A program made the position numbers and the translations under genes. This document shows, in pieces, positions 51,692 to 61,405 of a stretch of DNA of 64,000 nt; position 1 is the first letter of the stretch, and each line of letters starts with the position of its first letter. The notes beneath the pieces are model-generated. The model was not told the DNA's origin and did not search any database. It was given only the letters and a program-made list of their open reading frames with translations. Source of the stretch: Lachnoclostridium sp. (GTDB lineage Bacteria; Bacillota; Clostridia; Lachnospirales; Lachnospiraceae); the NCBI GenBank assembly GCA_023665475.1, contig JAMPEB010000001.1, positions 1-64,000 of the forward strand, given 5' to 3'.

Positions 51692-52930
51692 TCACTTGAG
51701 GGGATATTTCGCCGTCAGAGCCTGCACAATACCGTATGCCTCGGAAACCTTCTCCTCGCCGCCCTTGATTACCATGGCAATGGCTTCCGCAATCTTATCC
51801 ATATCTTCCGTGTTCATGCCTCTTGAAGTAACGGCAGGAGTGCCAAGGCGTACGCCGCTGGTCACGAACGGAGACTGGGGGTCGTTGGGAATGGTATTTT
51901 TGTTTGCCGTGATGTGGGCCGCATCCAGAAGCTTCTCCACCGCTTTTCCGGTGAGTCCGAAATTAGTCAAATCCACCAGCATTAAGTGGTTATCCGTACC
52001 GCCGGATACAATCTGAATCCCTCTGTCCATCAGTCCCTTACAAAGAGCCTGAGCATTGTCCACAATATTTTTCTGATAAACCTTAAAGTCATCGCTCAAG
52101 GCTTCTTTAAAGCAGACCGCCTTTGCCGCAATCACATGCATCAGGGGTCCTCCCTGGATACCGGGGAAAATCGCTTTATTAAAGTTGAACTTTTCGTTTG
52201 CTTCTTTATTGCAGAGAATCAAGCCTCCTCGGGGACCTCTCAAAGTCTTATGGGTAGTGGTGGTTACCACATCCGCATAGGGAATGGGGCTGGGATGAAG
52301 TCCTGCCGCCACCAATCCCGCAATATGCGCCATATCTACCATAAGCACTGCCCCAACCTCATCCGCAACCTCACGGAATTTTTTAAAGTCAATGGTGCGG
52401 GCATAAGCGGATGCGCCGGCAATAATCATCTTGGGTTTAGCCTCAAGCGCAATCTCCCTTAATCTGCCATAATCAATAAAACCCTGATCATTCACGCCAT
52501 AAGGAACGATATTAAAATATTTTCCGGACATATTCACCGGACTTCCGTGTGTCAAATGTCCGCCATGATCCAGATTCATACCCATAATAGTGTCGCCGGG
52601 CTTGCATACCGCAAACTGCACTGCCATATTTGCCTGTGCGCCGGAATGGGGCTGTACATTGGCATAATCGCATCCGAACAATTCCTTTGCCCTGTCAATC
52701 GCCAGATTCTCCACCACATCCACACATTGACAGCCGCCGTAATATCTTTTGCCCGGATATCCTTCCGCATACTTGTTTGTAAGCGGGCTTCCCATAGCGG
52801 CCATAACCGCTTTGCTCACCCAATTTTCGGAAGCAATCAGCTCAATATGGCTGTTCTGGCGCTCCTCTTCATCCACGATTGCCTGCGCAATCTCAGGGTC
52901 CACATTCTTTACCTCGTCCAATGAATACAT
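51692..52930 (-). CDS. glyA: serine hydroxymethyltransferase
   Basis: A 412-residue PLP enzyme that interconverts serine and glycine with tetrahydrofolate, the main one-carbon source. It has '[44 protein letters not shown]', '[17 protein letters not shown]', the PLP-lysine motif '[18 protein letters not shown]', and 'SRGMNTEDM'. I start at ATG 52930 (MYSLDEVKN) with AGGAGG 7 nt upstream, giving the normal GlyA length; upstream codons are not used. It is first in glyA-hom-apgM-lysC, so glycine/serine and threonine synthesis are co-expressed. Confidence 0.97.
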   Translation of the reverse strand: MYSLDEVKNVDPEIAQAIVDEEERQNSHIELIASENWVSKAVMAAMGSPLTNKYAEGYPGKRYYGGCQCVDVVENLAIDRAKELFGCDYANVQPHSGAQANMAVQFAVCKPGDTIMGMNLDHGGHLTHGSPVNMSGKYFNIVPYGVNDQGFIDYGRLREIALEAKPKMIIAGASAYARTIDFKKFREVADEVGAVLMVDMAHIAGLVAAGLHPSPIPYADVVTTTTHKTLRGPRGGLILCNKEANEKFNFNKAIFPGIQGGPLMHVIAAKAVCFKEALSDDFKVYQKNIVDNAQALCKGLMDRGIQIVSGGTDNHLMLVDLTNFGLTGKAVEKLLDAAHITANKNTIPNDPQSPFVTSGVRLGTPAVTSRGMNTEDMDKIAEAIAMVIKGGEEKVSEAYGIVQALTAKYPLK

Positions 52931-52983
52931 GCTCATTCCTCCTAAATATAAAATAATAAGTGCAAAATCCCAAAATATAGATG

Positions 52984-53012
52984 ATTGTACCACAAATTTT
53001 GCAGAATGAAAA
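52984..53012 (-). promoter_or_regulatory. promoter of the glyA-hom-apgM-lysC operon
   Basis: On the minus strand, TTTTCA (53007-53012) and TACAAT (52984-52989) are 17 bp apart, with an extended TGG directly before the -10. It is about 54 bp upstream of the glyA ATG. Confidence 0.65.
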
Positions 53013-53058
53013 GAGTTTAAATATTTTATTAAGATTGTTTAAGTTTTTCAAAAAGGGA

Positions 53059-53086
53059 TTGCATTTTTTAGAAATCTCACTATACT
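53059..53086 (+). promoter_or_regulatory. promoter of the PAP2 gene
   Basis: TTGCAT (53059-53064) and TATACT (53081-53086) with a 16-bp spacer, followed by AAAGGAAGG before the ATG at 53116. Confidence 0.6.
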
Positions 53087-53115
53087 TGTAAGAAGAAAGG
53101 AAGGCTGATTTTTTT

Positions 53116-53799
53116 ATGAAGGGCAGACTAAAGAGATTTTATGACAATTACAGACACGGAGGATTGGTTCTTTTGTACGGAATCATTTATCTGGCATGGT
53201 TCCGTTATCTGGAAATCAATGTCACCTCACAATTTCAAGTGATTCATATGACATGGGATGATTTGATTCCCTTTTGCGAACTTTTTGTGATTCCGTATTT
53301 CTTGTGGTTTTTCTATGTTGCCGCAGTAGTTGTATTTTTTCTTTTTAAAAATAAGGAAGATTATTATAAGACCTGCCTGTTTCTGTTTACAGGTATGACC
53401 CTCTTCCTTATCATTTCCACACTGTGGCCTAACGGACATCATTTAAGGCCTGCGGTAATGCCGAGGGACAATATTTTTACCGCCATGGTAGCTATGCTCT
53501 ATCAGACGGACACTCCTACCAATTTATGGCCCAGCATCCATGTGTACAATTCCATCGGCGCTCACCTTGCCATTGTATGCAGCAAAGAATTTAAGGACAA
53601 AAGAGCAATCCGTGTCGGCTCTTTCATCCTTTCGTGTTCCATTATTGCATCCACCGTACTGATCAAGCAGCATTCCCTGTTTGATGTGCTGACCGCTTTC
53701 GGTCTGGCTGCCATAATGTATATCGCGGTATACCGCTATGATGTGATTGCAAACGCCAGAATGTTCCTCAAAAAGAATACGCGTCCCCAAATCAGTTGA
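53116..53799 (+). CDS. PAP2-family membrane phosphatase
   Basis: A 227-residue protein with about six membrane helices. The phosphatase motifs are 'NLWPSIHVYNSIGAH' (the P-S-x-H motif) and 'STVLIKQHSLFDVLTAFG' (H-x-x-x-D). The layout resembles the Aur1/inositolphosphotransferase branch of PAP2 rather than undecaprenyl-diphosphatases. It likely dephosphorylates or transfers a phosphate group on a membrane lipid; the substrate is unknown. It is divergent from glyA and convergent with the GT2 gene. Confidence 0.85.
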   Translation: MKGRLKRFYDNYRHGGLVLLYGIIYLAWFRYLEINVTSQFQVIHMTWDDLIPFCELFVIPYFLWFFYVAAVVVFFLFKNKEDYYKTCLFLFTGMTLFLIISTLWPNGHHLRPAVMPRDNIFTAMVAMLYQTDTPTNLWPSIHVYNSIGAHLAIVCSKEFKDKRAIRVGSFILSCSIIASTVLIKQHSLFDVLTAFGLAAIMYIAVYRYDVIANARMFLKKNTRPQIS

Positions 53800-53825
53800 A
53801 TCTATACGGACAGGCTTAAGATTTC

Positions 53826-54851
53826 CTAATTAAATTTAAATATCTTCTGGCAGATCTTATAGCCCTCCACAGAAATTTTCCTGCCCCCCCGTCCGGGTAA
53901 ATTCATGGCTCCGCCCATGACCCCGTGACGGATGCGGTAGTAAAGTCTTCTGTCTTTTTCCTTCAGATACATCCATAATTCTTTTTTCTTTTCCAGATTC
54001 TCCTCCGTTTCGGAACGGATTAACAGCACCGAAGATACTGTCATAATAATCTCCAGATAATTGCACATATACTGATAAAGTCTCTTCTGCTTCACAATAT
54101 TGGATTTTTGCTCCACAATATAATCAATCATCAGCTTATTGACTTTGATTTGCTGGTCAATTCTGGAAATCATGATTGCTTCATTGACGGACTGGTCTTC
54201 ACGCCCGATGTAATAGCGGTAAAAATTTACATCCAGATAATACATATTCTTCACATAGGGAAGAGGTTCATACACATAGAGATTGTCCACATAAAAAGTA
54301 TGCTCCGGCAGTTTCAGTCCGCATTCCCGCAAAAGCTTTGTCCTGAAAATCACGGAATGCATCAAAATATAATGCCCCTTCATAAAATGATGGCAGTCCG
54401 CCCATGTAAACATGGTATCCTGAGGCAGAATATGATGATAATGCATCACTTTTTTCCGTTTTTCCCCCTGCTTTTCATAGACAAAATTGCTGATAAGCAA
54501 GTCCAGAGCGGTGCCGCCTCCTGCCAGCTCATGCAGTTTTTCAAGGATTGCCTTATAGCTTTCCTCCTTTACCCAGTCGTCGCTGTCCACCACTTTAAAA
54601 TACAATCCTTCCGCCCTCTCGATTCCGGCATTGACTGCGGAACCGTGACCTCCGTTCTCCTTGTGAACCACTCTCACTATGGAAGGATATTTACCGGCAT
54701 ATTCATCTGCAATCTCTGCTGTTTTATCCGTAGAACCGTCGTTCACTATGATGATTTCTACTTCTTCACCCCCCGTTAAAAGAGAATCAATGCATTTCCT
54801 CATATACTTCTCCGAATTATAACAGGGCACTGTCATTGACAACAGTTTCAT
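53826..54851 (-). CDS. family 2 glycosyltransferase
   Basis: A 341-residue GT-A enzyme of family GT2. 'LSMTVPCYNSEKYMRKCIDSLL', 'VEIIIVNDGSTDKTAEIADEYAGKYP', 'NGGHGSAVNAGI' and the metal-binding 'FKVVDSDDWVKEES' are typical. The C-terminal half (about 220-341) is helical and basic but has no clear membrane helix. Such enzymes build cell-wall polymers, capsules or glycolipids. It is 14 bp after the SfsA-MutY gene on the same strand. Confidence 0.9.
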   Translation of the reverse strand: MKLLSMTVPCYNSEKYMRKCIDSLLTGGEEVEIIIVNDGSTDKTAEIADEYAGKYPSIVRVVHKENGGHGSAVNAGIERAEGLYFKVVDSDDWVKEESYKAILEKLHELAGGGTALDLLISNFVYEKQGEKRKKVMHYHHILPQDTMFTWADCHHFMKGHYILMHSVIFRTKLLRECGLKLPEHTFYVDNLYVYEPLPYVKNMYYLDVNFYRYYIGREDQSVNEAIMISRIDQQIKVNKLMIDYIVEQKSNIVKQKRLYQYMCNYLEIIMTVSSVLLIRSETEENLEKKKELWMYLKEKDRRLYYRIRHGVMGGAMNLPGRGGRKISVEGYKICQKIFKFN

Positions 54852-54865
54852 GTCCTCCCTCTCCT

Positions 54866-56707
54866 TTACTCCTGATATTTTTCCTGCCCCAGCTTTATAT
54901 TGAGGTATTTGGTATAAGCCGAAAATGCCGCCGGTATGGGATATTGTTCTTTGGTGTCCGCAGGGTCTATATACAGCCAGTCTTTCACTGCTTCCTCCGG
55001 ATTTTCCTTACCCTGACTGCTTAACTCGTCCACACGCACCAGATACCCTTTCATATGCCATTCCTTATGGGTAAAAATATGCTTTGCTTCCCCCGCCGGC
55101 TGTATGCGGATTGTCCTGATGCCGTTCTTTGCCAGATATCCTGTCACTTCCTCCGCCGTATAGAATCCCTCCAAAGAAGGAAATTCATACATCCCGGCTA
55201 AAAGTCCCTTCCCCGGCCGTTTTCGGATAACCGTCCGCTCACCGTCCCTAAGAATCAGCACGGTTTTTTCTTCAACGGTCCGCTCTTTTGGCGCCTTTTT
55301 CTTGGGATAATCCCTCTCGCAGCCCTCCAGATGAGCCGCGCAAAACTCCGAAAACGGACACTTATCACAATGGGGCGCTCCGTTTGGAATACAGATACAG
55401 GCTCCTATTTCCATAAGCGCCTGATTAAAATCCCCGGGTCTGTCCTTGGGCATCACGCCCTTAAGCTCCTTCTCCACAGACGCTTTCACCTTAGCGTCCG
55501 ATACCAGGCGTTCATCCTTTGTAACACGGGCAATGACCCTGAGCACATTTCCGTCCACCGCCGGATTCACCCTGCCGTAAGCAATGGAGGAAACAGCTCC
55601 CGCCGTATAGCTGCCGATTCCTTTCAGCCGCATCAGCTCTTCATATTCCTTCGGCATCTGCCCGTTATATTCTTCCATAATCTGTACGGCTGCCTTTTTG
55701 AGATTCCTCACCCGGTTATAATATCCCAGACCTTCCCACAGCTTTAACAAAGTTTCCTCAGGAGCCGCCGCCAAATCCTTTATATCCGGCAAGGCTTTCA
55801 TAAAGCGTTCAAAATATGGCTTCACCGCCTCCACTCTGGTCTGCTGCAGCATAATCTCAGAGACCCACACCCTGTATGGAGTCGGCTCACTGCGCCATGG
55901 CAGGATTCTTTTGTTTTCATTATACCATTTTAACAAGGGCTTGGAAAGCCATAAAAGCTTTTCATTCCTTAAGGATTCCTTAATTCTCCCCTCAGAATCC
56001 TTTAAATCGGGAAAAACCTGTCTGCCGTCAAGCATAACTTTCACCGGTTTACGAATGTGCATACTGTCCTCTCCCACACTACAGTCATAGGCAAGTATTT
56101 CCACTCCCTGTTCCCACGCTCTGTAAAGCGCCTCCGCAAAAGCTTTATGGGTAACTTCATTGGGTTTAAAATACTTTACATTTTCCATCTGAATGACAAA
56201 GAGCACCATTGCGCGATAACCGTCCTTCTTTGCCCGCACCAGTTCCTCCACATGTTTTACGGCTCTCTCGGAAGGAGCGTCCGGAAACCGTACCACGCCG
56301 TCCTCCTCCAGCGTCACTCCCTTCACCTCTATAAAAATCTTCTCCGACTCCGTTTCCACATAAAAGTCAAAACGCGAACTGCCATATTCCGTCTCAGGTC
56401 TCATTACCTTTAAATTCGGAAAGAGTGCCTTCGTAAGAAGCCACTCCTTCACCGCTGCATTGGGCGCCTGAGAATCCATATTGATCAAGCGTTCTCCCTT
56501 TCTCACCGCTACCAGATCATAAGCAGTTGCACGCGCCGCGTTTTCACTTTTTTCCAGATAGACACAGGCGCCTTCCTTCAAGAGCTCCCTGCATCTTCCG
56601 GTATTTTTTACATGAACTCTCTCCCTGTTCCCGTTCAGACTGACATAGGCAATAAAACGATTGGGTCTTTCTATAAACTCAGCCTGTACAATATGCCGAT
56701 ACTTCAT
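54866..56707 (-). CDS. fusion of SfsA nuclease and MutY adenine glycosylase
   Basis: A 613-residue protein carrying two full domains. Residues about 1-232 are SfsA: 'VHVKNTGRCRELL', 'YGSSRFDFYVETESEKIFIEVKG' with the nuclease D...E-x-K, and 'NVKYFKPNEVTHKAFAEAL'. SfsA, first described in sugar fermentation, is a nucleic-acid nuclease-type fold. Residues about 250-613 are MutY, which removes adenine mispaired with 8-oxoguanine. They show 'LPWRSEPTPYRVWVSEIMLQQT' with the catalytic Glu, the helix-hairpin-helix 'LKGIGSYTAGAVSSIAYG' and 'NPAVDGNVLRV' with Asp. A [4Fe-4S] cluster C-x6-C-x2-C-x5-C follows, then a Nudix-like 8-oxoG recognition domain. No frameshift lies in the join (about 230-250). 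It overlaps the 5'-nucleotidase gene by 29 bp. Confidence 0.92.
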   Translation of the reverse strand: MKYRHIVQAEFIERPNRFIAYVSLNGNRERVHVKNTGRCRELLKEGACVYLEKSENAARATAYDLVAVRKGERLINMDSQAPNAAVKEWLLTKALFPNLKVMRPETEYGSSRFDFYVETESEKIFIEVKGVTLEEDGVVRFPDAPSERAVKHVEELVRAKKDGYRAMVLFVIQMENVKYFKPNEVTHKAFAEALYRAWEQGVEILAYDCSVGEDSMHIRKPVKVMLDGRQVFPDLKDSEGRIKESLRNEKLLWLSKPLLKWYNENKRILPWRSEPTPYRVWVSEIMLQQTRVEAVKPYFERFMKALPDIKDLAAAPEETLLKLWEGLGYYNRVRNLKKAAVQIMEEYNGQMPKEYEELMRLKGIGSYTAGAVSSIAYGRVNPAVDGNVLRVIARVTKDERLVSDAKVKASVEKELKGVMPKDRPGDFNQALMEIGACICIPNGAPHCDKCPFSEFCAAHLEGCERDYPKKKAPKERTVEEKTVLILRDGERTVIRKRPGKGLLAGMYEFPSLEGFYTAEEVTGYLAKNGIRTIRIQPAGEAKHIFTHKEWHMKGYLVRVDELSSQGKENPEEAVKDWLYIDPADTKEQYPIPAAFSAYTKYLNIKLGQEKYQE

Positions 56708-57716
56708 CTGTTAAACCAACTCTCCTTTTTATCCTGCGATAAGGAACTCTGGCTGCGGGTACCGCCTGAGACGCGCTTACCGTATGCACGGATTGGTCGT
56801 CAAAAAATATCTGTGCCCCAAAGGCTCTCAAAAATTCCTTTTTTTCAATGCCTCCCAGAAAAAATGCCTCATCCACGCGCACATTCCATGCCCGTAAAGT
56901 TCTGATAACCCTCTCATGGGCAGGCGCGCTTCGGGAAGTGACAAGGGCAGTGCGGATGGGACAATTTTCGGTTCCTATTTTTCTCTGCAAGTCCGACAGT
57001 TTCCGCAGAAAATTGGCAAAAGGTCCCTCTTCCAAAGGATTCCCCGCATTGAGCGCCTCATTCTCCTCAAATGCCTCAAGTCCCTTTTCTTTGAATATCT
57101 TCTCCGATTCATCCGTAAAAAGAACCGCATCCCCGTCAAAAGCAATCCGAATCTGCCTGTCTTCTTTCTCCTTATCCATAGCATATGCCATCTGTAGGGC
57201 TTGGGGAAACTGCACAAGATTTCCCAAAAAGCCTCCGTGCTCTGCGTTTTCCCCCGCCATGTCCGTATAAACATGATCCGTACAGATAATCCCCGCCGCA
57301 ATTCCGCTGTCTATGGCGCTCTGCACATCATCCTCATAGGCGGACAAAAACAAATCCGTATGAAAAGCGCTCAGATAAGGCGCAAGTGATGCCCCGCTCA
57401 CCAGCACTGCCCTTGTAATCTTAAGCCCATAATATTTGATGGCATTGAATACCCTAAGAGAGGTATCCGGGCTGTTTCTGGACATAATGATGACCTCCAC
57501 AAACTCCCCATCTAAAGCATGTTCATTCAGGCGAAGCAACTCCTTTACCAATCCGAAACCGGGACCGGGTTTTAAGATCTCTTTCTCATGTTCCACCTGA
57601 TATCGGCAATATGCCTCCACGCCCTGCTTCTCAAAAATTTCGTTTTCCGCTGACAGGTCAAACAGCGCTCTGGAAGAGATTCCGATGACCATTTTATCCT
57701 CCAAACGATATGCCAT
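56679..57716 (-). CDS. cytosolic 5'-nucleotidase (PF06189 family)
   Basis: A 345-residue HAD-like enzyme of the 5'-nucleotidase group related to animal NT5C1. 'KMVIGISSRALFDLSAEN' holds a variant of the first Asp motif (with 'FDGDAVLFTDESEKIF' as a second D-x-D site in the middle), 'VIIMSRNSPDTSLRVFNAIKYYGLKITRAVLVSG' and 'DEAFFLGGIEKKEFLRAFGAQIFFDDQ' complete the fold. It should dephosphorylate nucleoside 5'-monophosphates. A 29-bp overlap with the SfsA-MutY gene indicates co-translation. AAGGAG precedes the ATG. Confidence 0.87.
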   Translation of the reverse strand: MAYRLEDKMVIGISSRALFDLSAENEIFEKQGVEAYCRYQVEHEKEILKPGPGFGLVKELLRLNEHALDGEFVEVIIMSRNSPDTSLRVFNAIKYYGLKITRAVLVSGASLAPYLSAFHTDLFLSAYEDDVQSAIDSGIAAGIICTDHVYTDMAGENAEHGGFLGNLVQFPQALQMAYAMDKEKEDRQIRIAFDGDAVLFTDESEKIFKEKGLEAFEENEALNAGNPLEEGPFANFLRKLSDLQRKIGTENCPIRTALVTSRSAPAHERVIRTLRAWNVRVDEAFFLGGIEKKEFLRAFGAQIFFDDQSVHTVSASQAVPAARVPYRRIKRRVGLTDEVSAYCTG

Positions 57717-57771
57717 AAGCTGCTCCTTTCTGCATGGGAAGGGAACCGGAGACAGGGCGGGCGGCGCATAT

Positions 57772-58335
57772 TTATCTCAGCCTGCTGCACTCATACTTAT
57801 CCAAGGTGAGCAGGCAGTTTCTCAGCGAATCATAACGCTCCTGTGTGCTGCCTTCCTCCACTTCGACATCGCAGGCAATGGCCATAGTGGTAATCATATC
57901 ATCGGTAATGCGGTGACGGAGTCCTGCCAGAATATTCAGCCTTTCTTCATAGGAATCCGCTTCCAGAAACTCAAGCACCATGGGGTCAAGTTGACTTTCC
58001 GCGCTGTCAGTCTCCACATCCGGTTTTGCCCCTGTGGACTCTCCTGACTGCTGCTTGTCTTCTTTATCCTGTTCTTCCTCCGCCTCGTGCTGCCTGTCCG
58101 CATCCACCCCCTGCAGCTCAAACCTGAATTTCTGGGCCGCATCAGGATATTTTACCTTATCCACCTTGCTGATAAACATCTCCAGCGGTCTGGCGTAGAC
58201 TTCCAGATCATCGTAAAGCGCCCGGTAAATCACAAGCTGCTCACCTGTCTCGGAATGTTTCGCTATCGCCACTATCTGATATAAGTTCCCTTTAAAATGT
58301 TTATAAATTTCGTGTGGTCTGGGAATAAATGACAT
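57772..58335 (-). CDS. DUF1653-containing protein
   Basis: A 187-residue cytosolic protein. Residues 1-75 are a DUF1653 domain ('IPRPHEIYKHFKGNLYQIVAIAKHSETGEQLVIYRALY', 'VYARPLEMFISKVD'), a small beta-barrel-like domain of unknown function. A highly charged linker with runs of Glu/Lys/Gln (about 85-125) is probably disordered, and a helical C-terminus ('LEFLEADSYEERLNILAGLRHRITDDMITTMAIACDVEVEEG') closes the protein. It is upstream of the 5'-nucleotidase gene by about 55 bp. Confidence 0.85.
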   Translation of the reverse strand: MSFIPRPHEIYKHFKGNLYQIVAIAKHSETGEQLVIYRALYDDLEVYARPLEMFISKVDKVKYPDAAQKFRFELQGVDADRQHEAEEEQDKEDKQQSGESTGAKPDVETDSAESQLDPMVLEFLEADSYEERLNILAGLRHRITDDMITTMAIACDVEVEEGSTQERYDSLRNCLLTLDKYECSRLR

Positions 58336-58495
58336 CTTTAGGCTCCTTTCTTAAAAACATATATCTCTAATGAGTATACCTCTTTCGCCGAAAAATGTCA
58401 TGCAAAATTATTTTTTTAGCCTATAAGCTATGGAATATGTTTATTGTACTCCTTAATAAGTACCAAAAAACTCTCTCAAACCAAATCCATTGTCC

Positions 58496-58524
58496 TTGTC
58501 TTGTTTTTGTGATTGTGCTATACT
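58496..58524 (+). promoter_or_regulatory. promoter of trkA-trkH
   Basis: TTGTCT (58496-58501) and TATACT (58519-58524) with a 17-bp spacer, about 60 bp upstream of the trkA ATG. The leader also carries GGCGGCGGAATGGAG, similar to the lysC leader. Confidence 0.7.
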
Positions 58525-58582
58525 ATAGCTGTTTGTTTATGGTATTTGTGCTGCCGACCGAAGGCGGCGGAATGGAGCTTTT

Positions 58583-59941
58583 ATGAATATTATTATTGTA
58601 GGCTGCGGCAAGGTGGGTTCCACTCTGGTGGAACAGTTAAACGGCGAAAATCATAATATTGTGGTTATCGATGAAAACGAATCCCGGGTAAAATCCATTA
58701 CGGATGATCTGGACGCCATGGGAATCGTGGGAAACGGTGTCAGCTATCAGACCTTAAAAGACGCCGGTATCTCCCGTGCGGATTTGTTAATTGCCGTCAC
58801 CGGCTCCGACGAACAGAATCTTCTCTGCTGTGTAATCGCCAAAAAGACAGGTAACTGCAAGACCATAGCCCGGGTGCGCAACCCTATTTACAATACGGAA
58901 GTTGCCTTTTTAAGAAAAGAGCTGGGGCTTGCCATGATCATCAACCCGGAGCTTGCCTGTGCTTTCGAGATAGCCCGCATCTTTCAATTTCCCTCTGCAG
59001 TTAAAATAGACACCTTTTCCAAGGGGCGTATCGAGCTTCTGCGCTTCAGGGTCACGGCGCAATGCCTGCTTAACAATTACGAACTCATCCATATCCGCAC
59101 CACCTTAAAATGTGATGTATTGGTATGCATGGTTACCCGTGGAGAGGAAGTATTGATTCCCAAGGGCGATTTTGTATTCCGGGAAGGCGATGTGGTAGCC
59201 ATTGTGTCCACGCCTCCCAAGGCAAGCGACTTTTTCAAAAAGATCGGCATAGAAACCGGCAAAATACATACTGCAATGATAATAGGCGGCGGAGCCATCT
59301 CCTATTATCTTGCCAGAAGACTTCTTTCCATAGGAATCACCACCAAAATCATAGACCCGGATCCTGTCCGCTGTGAGCAGCTCCACGAGCTGCTGCCCAA
59401 GGCAACCATTATCTGCGGAAACGGAACGGACGAAAGGCTTCTCAGACAGGAGGGATTGGAAACTGTTGACGGCTTTGCTGCTCTGACCGGGTTAGATGAG
59501 GAAAATATCCTCCTCTCTCTCCTTGCCAAAAAATCTTCCCACGCCAAGGCGGTGACCAAAATCAATCGTATCAACTTCAACAGCGTACTTGAGGATATTA
59601 AGCTTGACAGTATTACCTTCCCCAGACTGATTACGGCTGACATCATTATCAAATATGCCCGTTCCATGAACGAATCCTTAGACAGCAATGTGGAAAACCT
59701 GTATAAATTGGAAGATGGCAGAGCGGAAGCTTTGGAGTTTTACCTCAAGGAGGCATCCGGTGTAACGGGCACGCCTCTTTCAAAGATGCGCTTAAAGAAA
59801 AATCTGCTGATTTGCTGCATCACCAGAAACAGTCAGGTTATTCTTCCGAACGGTCAGGACGAACTCATGGTAGGGGATTCGGTAGTGGTGGTAACTACAC
59901 AGTCCCGCTTAAACGATATCAAAGATATTCTGGAAGATTAA
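58583..59941 (+). CDS. trkA: Trk potassium transport regulatory subunit TrkA
   Basis: A 452-residue peripheral protein with two RCK_N/RCK_C pairs. Both NAD(H)-binding Rossmann folds are visible: 'IIIVGCGKVGSTLVEQLNGENHNIVVIDENE' at the start and 'AMIIGGGAISYYLARRLLSIGITTKIIDPDPVRCEQL' near residue 230. The halves end in TrkA_C domains ('LIPKGDFVFREGDVVAIVST' and 'ILPNGQDELMVGDSVVVVTTQ'). It gates the TrkH channel in response to nucleotides. The ribosome site GGAG lies 5 nt before ATG 58583. Confidence 0.96.
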   Translation: MNIIIVGCGKVGSTLVEQLNGENHNIVVIDENESRVKSITDDLDAMGIVGNGVSYQTLKDAGISRADLLIAVTGSDEQNLLCCVIAKKTGNCKTIARVRNPIYNTEVAFLRKELGLAMIINPELACAFEIARIFQFPSAVKIDTFSKGRIELLRFRVTAQCLLNNYELIHIRTTLKCDVLVCMVTRGEEVLIPKGDFVFREGDVVAIVSTPPKASDFFKKIGIETGKIHTAMIIGGGAISYYLARRLLSIGITTKIIDPDPVRCEQLHELLPKATIICGNGTDERLLRQEGLETVDGFAALTGLDEENILLSLLAKKSSHAKAVTKINRINFNSVLEDIKLDSITFPRLITADIIIKYARSMNESLDSNVENLYKLEDGRAEALEFYLKEASGVTGTPLSKMRLKKNLLICCITRNSQVILPNGQDELMVGDSVVVVTTQSRLNDIKDILED

Positions 59942-59959
59942 GAAAGGTTTGGTAGCAAA

Positions 59960-61402
59960 ATGAATTTAGCAATGGTTTTATATATTATCGGATGGATATT
60001 GGAATTTGAATCCGCTTTTTTGCTGCTTCCCGCTCTGGTGGGCATATGCTACGGGGAGTTTCCGTCTTCCTTTGCTTATCTGGCAACAGCCCTCTTTTCT
60101 TTTATATGCGGTTTTTTCTTTAAGAAAAAACGCCCCAAACGCTTCGATTTGTATATGCGGGAAGGTTTTGCATCCGTGGCGCTTGGATGGACTTTCATGA
60201 GTATTTTCGGTGCCCTGCCCTTTGTTTTTACCGGAGAAATCCCCCGTTTTATCGATGCTCTTTTTGAATCCGTCTCCGGCTTTACCACCACGGGAGCCAG
60301 TATTTTGTCCGATGTGGAAGCTTTGAGTCATGCCAGCCTTTTCTGGCGCAGCTTCTCCCATTGGATCGGCGGCATGGGAGTATTTGTATTTATTATGGCA
60401 ATTCTTCCTCTGATGGGAGGCTCCAATATTAACCTGATGCGCGCGGAAAGCACAGGTCCTTCCGTGGGTAAATTAGTGCCCAAGGTGAAAGATACCGCCA
60501 AAATTCTTTATACATTGTATATCGGCATCACATTGGCGGCAGTTTTTGTATTTCTTCTGTGTGGCATGAACCTTTTCAGCGCCTTTACCACCAGTTTCGG
60601 CACTATCGGCACAGGCGGATTCGGCATTTTCAATGACAGCATCGCAGGCTTTTCTCCTCTCCAGCAAAATATGATTACATTGTTCATGATTTTAAGCGGC
60701 ATCAATTATACCGTCTACTTCTGTCTGCTTCAAAAACAGTTTAAAGAGGCATTCTCCATTGAGGAAGTGCGGTTTTATCTCCTGATTATTCTGGCAAGCG
60801 CCTGTGTGATCACCTGGGATATCCATAAGCTCTATCCCACTATCGAGGAATCCCTGCGCCACGCTTTCTTTCAGGTGGGCTCCATTATCACTACCACCGG
60901 CTATTCCACTACGGATTTTGATGTCTGGCCCCAGCTTTCCAAGACTATTTTAGTCATTTTAATGTTTATCGGAGCCTGCTCCGGCAGTACCGGCGGCGGC
61001 ATCAAGATATCCCGCCTCATCATTTTAGTGAAATCCATACATAAGGAACTTTCTTTAATGGTGCACCCCCGCATGGTCAAGAAAATAAAAATGAGCGGGC
61101 ATCCCGTTGCCCACGAGACGCTCCGCTCCACCAATGTGTTCATTTCCGTATATTTTATTATTCTGTTTGCATCTGTGCTTTTAATCGGCATAGACGAATT
61201 TGACTTTACCACCAACTTTACGGCAGTAGCCGCCACACTCAACAACATCGGGCCGGGGCTTGAGATGGTAGGACCCGCCAGAAACTTCGCCATCTACAGT
61301 CCTTTTTCCAAATGCATCCTGATATTTGACATGCTTGCAGGTCGTCTGGAACTGTTTCCCATGCTGATTCTCCTGCTGCCTTCCTGTTGGAAAAAATATT
61401 GA
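59960..61402 (+). CDS. trkH: Trk potassium transporter TrkH
   Basis: A 480-residue K+ channel-like membrane protein. Four pore loops carry the selectivity-type sequences, for example 'FTTTGASILSDVEALSHA', 'FGTIGTGGFGIFNDSIAGF', 'IITTTGYSTTDFDVWPQL' and 'NNIGPGLEMVGPARNFA'. 'FWRSFSHWIGGMGVFVF' and 'GACSGSTGGGIKISRLIIL' are further TrkH signatures. It starts 18 bp after trkA and forms a two-gene operon for K+ uptake. The gene ends 3 bp from the stop of the convergent transglutaminase gene. Confidence 0.97.
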   Translation: MNLAMVLYIIGWILEFESAFLLLPALVGICYGEFPSSFAYLATALFSFICGFFFKKKRPKRFDLYMREGFASVALGWTFMSIFGALPFVFTGEIPRFIDALFESVSGFTTTGASILSDVEALSHASLFWRSFSHWIGGMGVFVFIMAILPLMGGSNINLMRAESTGPSVGKLVPKVKDTAKILYTLYIGITLAAVFVFLLCGMNLFSAFTTSFGTIGTGGFGIFNDSIAGFSPLQQNMITLFMILSGINYTVYFCLLQKQFKEAFSIEEVRFYLLIILASACVITWDIHKLYPTIEESLRHAFFQVGSIITTTGYSTTDFDVWPQLSKTILVILMFIGACSGSTGGGIKISRLIILVKSIHKELSLMVHPRMVKKIKMSGHPVAHETLRSTNVFISVYFIILFASVLLIGIDEFDFTTNFTAVAATLNNIGPGLEMVGPARNFAIYSPFSKCILIFDMLAGRLELFPMLILLLPSCWKKY

Positions 61403-61405
61403 TTT

